In this document: piece by piece, positions 10,231-20,880 of the stretch | Position numbering within the stretch: position 1 is the stretch's first letter | Layout: each line of letters starts with the position of its first letter | Origin: Vanilla planifolia | Lineage: Eukaryota; Streptophyta; Magnoliopsida; Asparagales; Orchidaceae | Direction of reading: 5' to 3' | DNA: 64,000 nt | Assembly (NCBI GenBank): GCA_023846275.1 | Contig: JAIUJO010000290.1 | Location: 334,001-398,000, forward strand | The notes under the pieces: model-generated | Told to the model about the DNA's origin: nothing | Database searches by the model: none | Seen by the model: only the letters and a program-made list of their open reading frames with translations | Made by a program: the position numbers and the translations under genes

Positions 10231-11668
10231 GATATTTTACAAAACCTTAAAATGTATAATACAAAAAAATATAATAATGAATTAAACTAATTAAAATTAA
10301 ATAATAAAAAATTATTGTTTTAATATTAAGTAAATGTATACTGAAATTGAATATGAGATAAGATGAAAAAAACATTTAACACAATGAAAGTGATATAAAA
10401 TTCATAATATAGAGGAATTAGAGTTTCATAAAAATATAATAAATCATGTTGATTCATTTATAGAAATAACATAGACTATATATGAAATTTACATTCCAAT
10501 ATACTTAGGAGATCTAGTTTAACTTTGTTGATCCTTAAGTCAATTATGAATCAAAAAGCCTAGTAAAACTTGTCAAAACCCAAGAAAATAAAATGTTAAA
10601 TAAAATATAAAAACTAATACTTTATTTGTCATTGATGTTTGAGATGTCACTAAAGATGTTTTTTTATCTCATTCAGACCTTATTTGGGATACTACGAATT
10701 ACCAAAGTAATTAATCACAAATAATAAAAAGAAATTTAATATAATCTAAATATGTCTTACAACTGAAATGAGATAAATTGAAGCAATGTAAAATAACCAA
10801 ACAAAATGATGTCAAGGTCACACAATAAAAGATATAAAGTTACATATTAATATATCCAACTCAAAACAAAAAATTTTAAAAATGACATAAGTTATACTAG
10901 AAAGTTGCATTATGAGATGCTAAGGTGATCGAGTGTAACATTCTCGATTATTAAATCACATAAAAATTAAAATTCTTTATTAAGGATGTCAAAATACTAA
11001 AAACTAAAACATTTAAATAAATAGAGCACATCAAGATGAGTTCAATGATTTTTCTTCATCATTAATATACCTCATTTAGAATTTCTCTTATTTTAAAAAT
11101 ATATAAGCACAAATAAAAATAAATTATTATTTTTAAAATAAACTAGATATATATTAAAGAAAAATAAGATAAATTAAAAAAAACGTAATTATAAGCAAGA
11201 TAAATTGATATAAAGGTCACATAAGAGAAGATTCAAAGTTAGATAATCATAGCCAAAACAAAGGAAAAACATTGACAAATGAAATAACTTTTATTGGGAA
11301 GTAGGACTATAATATACTAACAATATTGAGTACAACTTGATAGTCAAATCTGGTGGTTATTAAAATATCTTGTAACATGTGAAAAAATGTTAGAAAAAAT
11401 GATTTTTAAAATATAAAAAGGAATTGTTTTTCAGATGGAGCTCATCAAGATGAGTCCAATGACATTTCTTTCATCTTGATTAGCCATTGATATGCTTTCA
11501 AATAACAAAAGAATTAAACATAAATAATAATAAATTATTATTTTAATACTAAGAAAATAAATTTTTTAAAGCCAAAATGAGATAAATTAAACCAACACAA
11601 TATAACCAAATCAAAGTTGTGTAAACATCACAAGAGAGCAGAATTAAAGTTTTATAGAATATAAAAAA

Positions 11669-11703
11669 ATTAAAGGAGAAAATTAATTAAAGGAGAAAAT
11701 TAA
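11669..11703. repeat. Short tandem duplication within a satellite unit
   Basis: The string ATTAAAGGAGAAAATTA is present twice in a row, about 18 bp apart, with near-perfect identity. It interrupts the usual spacing between the second ATATAACCAAATC-like landmark and the following GAGATAAATT-like landmark, so it is a recent replication-slippage product in an old unit. Confidence 0.8.
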
Positions 11704-14439
11704 AGAAATAATATAAATATTATGAGAAAGTTGCATTCCAAAGTACTTAGATGATTGAGTTTAACATCATTGATCATCAAATCAGCTATCAATTAAAAGA
11801 ACTCAGGAAACAAGTTTAACTTGCAAATTAAATTTTAAAAATATGAAAGTGAATACTAATTGGTTAGAGCTCATCTAGATGATTCCAACTATGTTTGCTT
11901 CATCTTGTTTGGACGTCATTTAGTATTACCATGAATATCCAAATTAATTAAACATAAAAATGCTTAGTTATAATTTAATATTAAGTAAATATATATTAAA
12001 TTTGAAATGAAATAAATTAAAATAAATGTAATATAAGAAAATAAATACAATGTAAAGGTAAAATAAGAGGAGAATTAGAGATTCAGTCATATAACCAAAT
12101 TAAAGCACAACATTTCTAGAAATGCAATAAATTGTATAAGAAAATTTCTTTCCAATATCATAAGAAGATCGAGAGTAAAATTACAAAAATCAAATTATAT
12201 ACAAAGGAAAATGTCTTATATAGCATGCCAAAACAATAGAAATTGAAATATTTAAAAATTTTAAAAATGAATATTTAATTGAAAAAACTCATCCAGATTG
12301 GCACAGTAATGCTTGTTTATACCTAATCAGACCACAATTGAAACAACTATGCTTTACCATAAAATTAAACTCAAAGAAAAATTAATATTATTAATATTAA
12401 CTAAATATGTATTGAATATTAAATTAGATAAAATAAAGTAATATAATGTGACCAAATTATAGGAATGCAAATGTCACACCAAATCAATAAAAAACAATTA
12501 AAGGAAATGAGATAAATTATACAAAAAAGCTACATTTGAATCTCTTAAAAAATAAAATATTTAAAAATAAATATTTATTTTTCAAGTACTTTTAAGATGA
12601 GACCATTAACATTTGTTTCATTGATTTGACTTAGAAATACTATGAATTATTAAAACAAATATGCTTAAATAATAACAAATTAATATTTTAATATCAAATT
12701 ATTATGTATTAATATTAAAAAGAGATAAATTGAAGAATCATAAGGTAACCAAATTGAAGTTATGTAATGGTCACATGAGAGGTGAATTAAATCAATCAAA
12801 AGAATTTAAGTAAATGTGATAAATTCTATATGGAAGTTGCATTCCCAGACATTAAGCATATCAAGTTTAACATCTTAAATTGTAAAATTAAGAAAAAATA
12901 AAAATTACTCTAGAAAATACCAAAAAATAAAAATAAAATACTTTAAAATATAAAAAAATATCTTAATGAATAAAGTTTTTAGAGATGAGTCCAACAAAAA
13001 TTATTTCATCTCCATCAGATCTTGTTTGGTATTACTATGCCTTACCAATATAATTAAACATAAATAATAGAAAATTATTATTTTAATATTTAGATAAAAT
13101 ATATTTGTATTGAAATAATATAAATTCAAGCAATATAATTAACTAAATAAAATTTATATAAAAATCACATGAGAGAAGATTTAGAGTTAAATTGTAATGT
13201 AACTAATTCAAAATGAAATTTTTTAATAAATGTGATATATTTTATATGAAAATTGAATTTTCTAATATTAAGGAGATTGATTGCAACATTCTTGATTATC
13301 AATTCATATGATTCAAAACGTCTCATAAAATAAGCTAAAATCAAAGATACTAAAATATGTAAAAATATAAAAATGAATATTTATTTTCATTGACTCTTGG
13401 TCTTCAGTTGAATGACATTTATTTTTTTAAACAAACCTTAATTATTTTAATTAAGAAAATAAAACTTATCATATTAAATTATTATTTTTATATTATGTAT
13501 ATATAATTTTTGGTTGAGATGAGATAAATTAGAGCAATGTAATATAATAAAATTAATGCAAAGTAGAGGAGACATGAGATAAAATTTTGAGTTACATAGT
13601 AACATAAACAAATATAATAAAAAATTTTAAAGAAATGAGACATGTACAACAAAGTTGCATTTCAAGATACTTAGGGGAATAAGTGCAATATCATTAACAA
13701 TTAAAACATTAACAAATACAAATGTATTATAATGCTTGCAATTTTAAAGAAGAAAAAAATTAAATTATAAAAGATGATATTTAATTAAATAGGGTTGTTT
13801 AAATCAAGCCAACAACATTTATTTTGTAATGATTAAACCTCATTCACAATTATTACAAATTACCAAAGTAAATAATCATAGATAATAATACATTATTATT
13901 TTAATATTAAGTTAATATATATTAAATATAAACTAAATTAAATTGTAGTTTTCAAATTTAACCACATTAAAAAGAGAAATTTTGATAGATGAGATAAATT
14001 ATATTGAAAAGGCATTACAATATATTAAGGAGATCAAGGGTAACATCTTCGATCGTAAAATCAAGTTTGAATTAAATGTTCTTGTGATGCAATAAAAGCC
14101 TAAAAAATATTTTAAAAATTATAAAAATTAATATTTAATTTAATAGAGTTCATCGATTAGAGTTCAACGACGTGTGTTTAGTATCGTTTAGACCTTCTTA
14201 GGAATTACTATGAATTGCCATAGTAAATAAATAATAATAAAGTATTATTTTAATATTTTGAAAATTTACATTAAAAGTAAAATGCTATAAATTTTAACAA
14301 TGTAATGTAACAAAATTATTATGACGTAATGCTTACACAAAATAATATTTAGAAATCCTTAGTAATATAACCAAATCAAAGTAAAATATTTGAAGAAATA
14401 TGATAAATTATTTTAAAAAATTACATTCCAAGCCAATAA

Positions 14440-14468
14440 GATGATCGAGTGTAATATCCTCGATCATC
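14440..14468. repeat. Satellite dyad 1, best-preserved example (10-bp perfect inverted repeat)
   Basis: The arms GATGATCGAG (14,440-14,449) and CTCGATCATC (14,459-14,468) are exact reverse complements around a 9-nt loop. The same position in most units carries a weaker version, such as GATCGAG...CTCGATT near 10,927. The element could form a cruciform or bind a symmetric protein; the sequence alone does not decide between these. Confidence 0.85.
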
Positions 14469-16154
14469 AAACCAGGCACGAATCTAAACGTAATGGTAGG
14501 TCTTCTCAAAATGTAGAGAAAATGTTTTTTAAAAAATGATTACTTAATTATATAGAGGTTGATGAGTTGAGTTTAACAATTTTTGTTTCTTCTTAATTAC
14601 AACTCAATTATATTTATTACAAATTACCAAAGTAAATAAGCATAAATAATAATAAATTATTTTTTAACGTTTAGTAGATATGCACAAAAGTTCAAATAAG
14701 ATAAACTTGAGCAAAGTAATTTAACAAAATGGAAGTGATGTAAAAGTCATAAAAGAGAAGAATTAGAGTTTCATAGTAATATAACTAAATAAAAGCTAAA
14801 ACATTTAGTAAATGAGATCAAGTGTATGAGAAAGTTGTATGATAAAATACTAAGAATATCAAGTGTAACATCATTAATCATGTACTAAAAGATAATTGAA
14901 AGTACTTTATAATATGAGCCATGATAAAAGAAAATAAAATATTTAAAAAATAAAAATAACTTTTCAAATGAATAGAGCTTATCGAGATGAGTACAATGAC
15001 ATTTGCTTCATCTCCATATGTATTCATTTCAAATTACAATGAATTAAAAAATTAAATAAACATGAATTATAACAAATTATTTTTTCAAAATAAAGTAAAT
15101 AAATTTTAAAGCTAAATATAGATAAAATGATGTGATGCAATACAACTAAATCAATTCAAAGCAAAGGTCACATGATAAGAGGTTTGAGTTATTGGGAATA
15201 AAACTAAATTAAAGTGAAAAATTTTAAAAAATGAGTTATGCTATATAGGAAAATGGCATTCCCATATACTAAGAAGATATAGTTTAATATCCTAATTTTA
15301 AAATTAGGTATGAATTTAAATATCTCATAAAATATTTCAAATGTTTAAAAAATAAGATATTTAAAAATACCACAATAAATAGTTATTTGGATAGAGCTCA
15401 TCGAGATCAGTCTAATAATATTTATTTCATCCAAATTGAATATCGTTAGAAATTACTACTAATTAATAAAGTAAAATGAATTCAATAATGATGAATTATT
15501 TTTTGAATATTAACTAGATATATACTAAATATGAATTAATATCAATTAAAGTTAATTTAATATAACTAAATCAAAGCATTGTGAAGGTTAATTGAGAGGG
15601 CAATTATAGTTTCATAGTTATATACCAAAAGCAAAGCGAATGATTGAAAAAAATTTGATAAATAGTACAACAAATATACACTTCAACATATAAAGGATAT
15701 CGAGTACAATATCCTCAATGATTGAATCAGGTATGATATAAAATATCTTATAAAACATAAAAAAATTTTAGAAAATAAAATATTTCTAAATATAAAAATG
15801 ATTTTTTATTAGAAAGTGTTTATTAAGACTAGCTCAATGACATTTGTTTATCTTGATAATACCTTATTTATAATTATATGAATTGTCGAATTGAATAAGC
15901 ATAAACAACAAGAAATTATAATTTTAATATTAGGTAAATAGTTTTTAAAGCTGAAGCAAGGTTAATTGAGGAAATATAATATTTCTAAATGAATGCATTA
16001 TAAATATTATATGAGAAGAGATTTAGAGTTACATAGTAATATAACTTAATCAAAGCATAACGTTTGAAAAAATGAGATAAATTTATTATATAAGAAAGCT
16101 ATAATTCCAAATACTAAGGAGATTGAGTTTAAAATCATAAAGTAAAATAAATTT

Positions 16155-17425
16155 GCACAAATCTTGTAAGAGGGTGGAAGAAGGGGTAAATAATGGGTTT
16201 TAATATTTTTTGGGGTAATATTTTCTTTCAAAACTCTTTGTCAAAATAGTTTTATGCATGCAAAAACCTTAAATAATTCATAATTTTTATGATTAAAACA
16301 AGTGAAATAAAATAAAATGGCATACAAAAATTTTTACTTAATTCAATTCAAACTAGAACCTACGTCCTCTCTCAATTGTGGTTGAGAAAAACTCCTCTAT
16401 TAAAAGTGTTGCAACATAAACTTTTTCTTTATGGTTCACCTTGAACCTATTTGAGATTTTTCTATATTAATCACCTCCAACATACTTGAGATTTTTCTTT
16501 AGGTTTCATCTCCAACTTACTCAATGTTTTCTGTAATGGTGCACTTACGACCTACTAACTTTAGTAGGTTCAATTATAACCCTTGCCTTTGTGGGCTCAA
16601 TCCCAACTCATTCTTTTAATAAGATGAAACTAAACTCAAGCTTTTAATATCAGGTTAGCCAATCTTCAAAGAAAAGGAAAATACAACAAAAAAAATATTT
16701 TTCGTAAAAATGTACAACTTCTTGTGTTTTTTATTGAATATAACAGAGCATAGTGAGCTCAAAATTATAAAGAGAAGTAAGAAAATGAAATTTTAGATGT
16801 TTTGGGCTTAGTTGGGACAATTTTGGACTTGGAGTAATGCTAGCCATTAGGTATTGTTGGGAGAGTTTTACACCAACAGTTTATCATGTAGTGCTTTTAT
16901 AAGATTTTAAAACTTGTTCACATTCATTAAAAATTTTATTAATAATAATTGGGTTCATATAAGATAATTTTTTCCTAGTAGTTAGAAAGTAAAGGAAAAG
17001 ATGATTTTAAAAAAAGGAAGTATTAAATGATTAAATTATGAACTCTTATGGTTCCCAAGTCATTGAAAGGTTTAAGTAAAACTTTAAAGGATTAAATTAC
17101 TCAAAAATAGGGTCCTATGTTTCCTAAATCAAGGAAAGTTTTAAGTAAGATTTGAAAGGAGTTAAATAGAGTGATGTGTCTTATAAGTAATAATAAAAAA
17201 TCTCATATTTTATTTCATCATAAAAATTAAAGGTTTTTAAAAAAGATGTGCATGTCTTCAATCTTTAGAGCTTGCTAAATATTCAAACATACTTTGAAGA
17301 CAACTAATTGATAATCTAGAAACATTTGTGGACTATAATTCACAAAAAGCTTGATATAAACTAAAACATAAACATTTGAAGAAAATGCTAAACATTTATG
17401 ACTCTAAAAACCAGACACAAGTGTG
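16155..17425. other. Unclassified ~1.27-kb insertion interrupting one satellite unit
   Basis: The satellite runs up to 'AAGGAGATTGAGTTTAAAATC' just left of this segment and resumes in the same part of the unit on the right ('GTTGTCGATCATTAAATTAGG' near 17,435). The segment therefore sits inside a single unit, near dyad 1. The inside is less A+T-rich and not repetitive. Between 16,350 and 16,640 it has runs resembling plant interspersed-repeat DNA, with ACCTTGAACCTA, ACCTCCAACATA and ATCTCCAACTTA recurring at roughly 50-60 bp. I find no open frame with a recognisable domain, no clear terminal repeats and no certain target duplication. It could be a short non-autonomous element, or a remnant of a larger one. 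Confidence 0.5.
16431..16545. repeat. Three loosely repeated ~50-bp phrases
   Basis: TTCACCTTGAACCTA, ATCACCTCCAACATA and TTCATCTCCAACTTA follow each other at roughly 50-55 bp spacing. The first two are each followed by TTGAGATTTTTCT. They form a diverged triplet confined to the 1.27-kb insertion and are not part of the satellite unit. Their function is unknown. Confidence 0.5.
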
Positions 17426-17545
17426 ACTTAAAACGTTGTCGATCATTAAATTAGGTATGAAACTAAACGTTCTGTAATGCATGACAAAACCTTACAATTA
17501 AAATATTTATTAAAAAAATCAAAATACTTACTTTATTGGATAAGT
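17425..17545 (+). repeat. Satellite fragment, forward, right flank of the 1.27-kb insertion
   Basis: This contains dyad 1's right arm (TCGATCATTAAATTAGG), the AAACGTTCTGTAATGCATGACAA segment, and a TTAAAATATTTATTAAAAA stretch in the normal order. It continues the unit broken at 16,155. Near 17,545 the orientation flips. Confidence 0.7.
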
Positions 17546-18055
17546 TAACTTTAATTTATATTTTTTTCTTACTATTATAATAATAATAATTTTTTATTAT
17601 CTATAGTTGTTTATTTTGGTATTTCATAATACTTCTGAATAAGGTCTAATTAAGATGAAACAAATGTCAATGGGCTCATCTCGACGTGTTTTATCTAATT
17701 AATTATATTTTTATATTATTTATAATTTTAATTTTTTTAAGGCATTTTTTTGAGACCTTTCAATTTAAAACAAATTTGTTGATTAAAAATTGTCACACTT
17801 CATAAATTAACTAATTTCTTCAAATTTTTCACTTTGATTTAGATATATTACTTTGTGACTGCATATCTCCTCTAATGTGTCCTTCACATCATTTTTATTT
17901 TGTTATATTATATTGCTTAAATATATTTATTTTTAATTTTAATATATTTTTAATTAATGTTGAAATAATTATTTATTATTATTAATGTTTATTTTTTCTT
18001 ATTAATAGTAATTCCAAATAAGGTTGATAGAGATGCAACAAATTTGATGTCATAT
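17545..18055 (-). repeat. Satellite, block S2, reverse orientation, ~1.2 units
   Basis: Unit landmarks appear as reverse complements: GGTATTTCATAATA, AAGATGAAACAAATGTCAAT with CTCATCTCGA (dyad 2 reversed), TTTGATTTAGATATATTACT, GTGTCCTTCACATCA, TTATATTATATTGCTTAAAT, then GTAATTCCAAATAAGGTTGA of the next unit. The block ends inside dyad 2 of that second unit, where unrelated DNA begins. Confidence 0.8.
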
Positions 18056-19050
18056 TTTATTATGAAATTTTTTTTGTAACTAAATCTAGCATTCCCATAC
18101 TCTATAATTCATTTAAGATTTTTCAATAGACTAGTTGTCCTAGGTTCCTACAACAACAATTATTATAAAAAACCATGAACAAAATATCCAATAATGTAGA
18201 ACTCAAATATTGCTCAACCAACGAAATCAAAACGCATTGAATGAAAGTTTGAGCTAGAATTGCAGGGTGTATCTCATTTATGTGCTCATATAAAAAAACT
18301 CCCTTCAAGTAGGATTTATCAAAGCTAATAGCCTTCTTGTGGCTTTGGATGGACATTTATTGTAGGGTGGGTCATTTTTGAAGTTTTCATGCAGTTGATC
18401 TATGGGTAGATTGCATATTTTTCATGTTCAACCAAGAAATCCACATCAACTTGATAATATGTGTAAGATTGTTTAGGTTATGAAATTCTAAACATATTTA
18501 TTTTTTAGAGTAAATATCTCTTAACATATCAATCTCAAGATATAGATTTAAAGATTTATCAAGGAATAACATGAACATTTAAGAACATATGATACATAAC
18601 TTCTAGATACAAACATCCTCTTTTTGATTATAGTTAATGGAGATACATTACAAATTCTGATTGGCTAATATGTATAGAAGAAAATAATAATGATATGAAA
18701 AATAACTATACTTTTTTCTAATTGAAATGCAAACAAAAATTTTATTATCTTATAAGAAATTGCCAATGTTAACTTTTTAAAATTAAATAGATACATAAAC
18801 AATTGTATACTTTCTTTATTAACTAATATAGTTGAAGACATACTATTAATGCAAGTACACCACATAGTCAAAATAGAAGGTATAATAAGATAATTATAGA
18901 TGGAGAAAACAAATGAGGGTAATATACTAAGGATGGCCATGTTAGTTAAAAAAATTATATTGATTTATTTTTATTAGGTTAATGTCTTCCAACAATCTTT
19001 GTCTTAAATCATATTTTATGTTAGGAATAGTAGAGAGTAGCAAGAAATTC
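18055..19050. other. Unassigned non-satellite DNA, left part of the ~6-kb interruption
   Basis: The base composition is less extreme than in the satellite. A 77-codon open frame on the minus strand (18,123-18,356) resembles no family I know, and its C-terminal third is Cys- and Leu-rich. Other short frames have no recognisable motif. No terminal repeats stand out at the satellite border near 18,055. It may be eroded transposon DNA carried with LINE D. Confidence 0.4.
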
Positions 19051-20880
19051 AATCCTAGGCCTCCACTTGAGGTCTTTTAAACGTTTTTTTATCCAATGCA
19101 AATTCATAGGATTAGGAAATCAAGGGCATGCCATAGACTTGGTCTAAGAAAAAGGAGGTCAGAGCTATAATCTAGGTATGACTTAATACTGCCCTAATGA
19201 ACTTTGAATGACTCATTAGATTTGTGAGAAATGCTCTAGTTCACTTTATTTACATCAACTCAATTCATTGTCCCCTACTTTTGTTTAGTGATTGGAGTTT
19301 AGGATGCAAGGCAGCAAACTAACATTTAAGGATATCTAGTTAACTTTTGACAAAATCCACTTGGTTGTTACTTAAGTCTATTAGAGACGAATTTTAGGCC
19401 TCAATTTTGTGTTCCACCAAAAGTGTTCTCCTTCCTTCAAAACACTTTGTCCTTAGAGTTCAGAGCAAATGGGTAGCTTTTTACTGCTACAAATAGGATT
19501 AAAGAGAGTTACAATTTCTAGGTATTAGAGGATTAGGAGGTATTTGATAGGGTTAGTTACAAATTACAACACTTGCCTTGTAAGTATGGTGTTTTTGTTT
19601 TGGCAACACATCGAGGTTGTGTGGCAGAGTGAAAGGAACAAAACATTGCTTACTTTCACCATATTGCTACTACTGAGATGTGGAAAATAAGATTAGTTTA
19701 TTTCACAAAGGGGATAATCCATATATTAATACTACTCAAGACATCATTGGCATGTTTCATGACCACTTCACCAAAAATTGGTGCCTATAGATCAAACCAA
19801 CAACAAAACTTTAGCTTCCTCAACCTCATATATGCACACATACACACATTTACACACACACACACCATATTTATCAACTATATTTTCCTTTTTAAGTAGA
19901 GTGTTGATGACCCCCATTTACTCATGACAAGGGGCATGTTTTCTTCTCTCTAAGGGTCAACAAACTTTAAATGGGGATAAGGATAAAAGATACTTCTTTA
20001 AAAGTTACTAGGATGCTGGATATCAAACCCTAGTGATGGACAAGCATGCTAATTATGCTTAACTACATTGTGTAGGGAGCCAACTCACCTCAGTTGTTTT
20101 CACCCATAAGCTATAATTTGCTCTTCTTGCAATTAAGAGCCAATTCCATTAGATGCAAGCCCCCTTACAACTTCCATCAAGGTAGTCCCTAATCACCATA
20201 TGAGACAATTCATCAGAAGGAATGTTTCTTAACATCGAAGCCTCATCTATAGCCAATCTAGATTTTTAAGGTAATTAAATACATTACTTCTATTCTTATT
20301 ATTTATTTCCTTACCTATGAGCAATAGATTAGTAGAGGAAAGTTGTTAATCTTCTTTAGTAGAAGGGTTTCAATGCTTGGCCAATAGATGGTTGTTGGAA
20401 AGTTGGTGTGCTACAAAAGATTTCAAGTAGATACTTAGGGATTCTACCTTTAGTTCAGTCAGTTTGTTGCTATAGTTTTAGACAAGCCACTATGATGGTC
20501 TGGGATAAAATCCCTTGATGGGGTCTTAAGCTTCTCTCACATGATAAACAAGTTGTTTCCATCAATTATGTCTTGACCTCCCTCCTCATTTATTCCTTGT
20601 ATCAGAAGAGCATTTTGAGCAACATCTTAAAGATCATTAAGGAGAAGATTCACAAGTTTCTCCATGACAGGGACCAATTGAGGCATGTCATTCCTTAAAT
20701 AGCTCATGAGAGGGTGTCACAACATGTCCCTCTATAAAATTTTGTGAGTAGAGCATTGCTCTATTGGTTAAAAGTTTTACAAGGATCATTGTAATTGATT
20801 GCATTATTTGATTTGATTGTGTCAAGGTTTGACACGTTGACAAAAAAGTCTCTGTTTATATGAGAAACCTCTACATCTAA
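19050..20880 (+). mobile_element. LINE relic D: endonuclease end, linker, RT thumb (RT core deleted)
   Basis: A third-level decayed L1-type LINE on the + strand, inside the satellite. Around 19,114-19,290 a broken frame gives 'IGLGNQGHAIDLV' and later 'SLSPTFV', matching the endonuclease C-terminal blocks (G..FTW and the terminal Ser-x-His/Pro region). At 19,651-19,674 'YFHHIATT' is the linker hallmark (usual FFH), continued in another frame by 'KGDNPYINTTQDIIGMFHDH' (19,707-19,766). 'RYLGI' is at 20,429-20,443, followed by 'WGLKLLSHDKQVVSINYVLT' (about 20,519-20,580) and 'IIKEKIHKFLHD' (about 20,633-20,668), the RT thumb. The RT core expected between 19,800 and 20,340 is not recognisable, so it was deleted or replaced. 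Both borders are uncertain. Confidence 0.65.

Larger units (their letters stand above)
10290..16155 (+). repeat. ~420-bp A+T-rich satellite, block S1, forward, ~14 units
   Basis: Diverged units follow one another without spacers. Taking the landmark 'AGCTCATC.AGATGAGTCCAA' as phase mark, it recurs near 11,022, 11,438, 11,865, 12,288, 12,592, 12,972, 13,392, 13,789, 14,144, 14,552, 14,974, 15,392 and 15,814. Spacing is mostly 415-425, with shorter deleted units. The order within a unit is: GAGATAAATTGAAGCAATGT; ATATAACCAAATCAAAG; GGTCACATGAGAGGAG; TTAGAGTTACATAGT; a second ATATAACCAAATCAAAG; GAGATAAATTATATGAGAAA; GTTGCATTCCAAGATACTA; dyad 1 (GATCGAG...CTCGATC); AATGTCTCATAAAGCATGCC; AAATAAAATATTTAAAAATA; dyad 2 (ATCGAGATGA...TCATCTCGAT); CATTTGGAATTACTATGAAT; ACCAAAGTAAATAAGCATAA; dyad 3 (AATAATAAT-AA-ATTATTATT); TTAATATTAAGTAAATATAT. 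No coding potential is seen. Confidence 0.9.

Noticed and set aside
16155-17425. Possible solo terminal repeat of an LTR element
   Set aside because: I could not find matching TG...CA ends, a second copy in the window or a convincing target duplication.
18123-18356. 77-codon minus-strand frame, possibly an exon fragment
   Set aside because: No recognised family and no splice or start context that I can defend. Kept only as a remark in the unassigned region.
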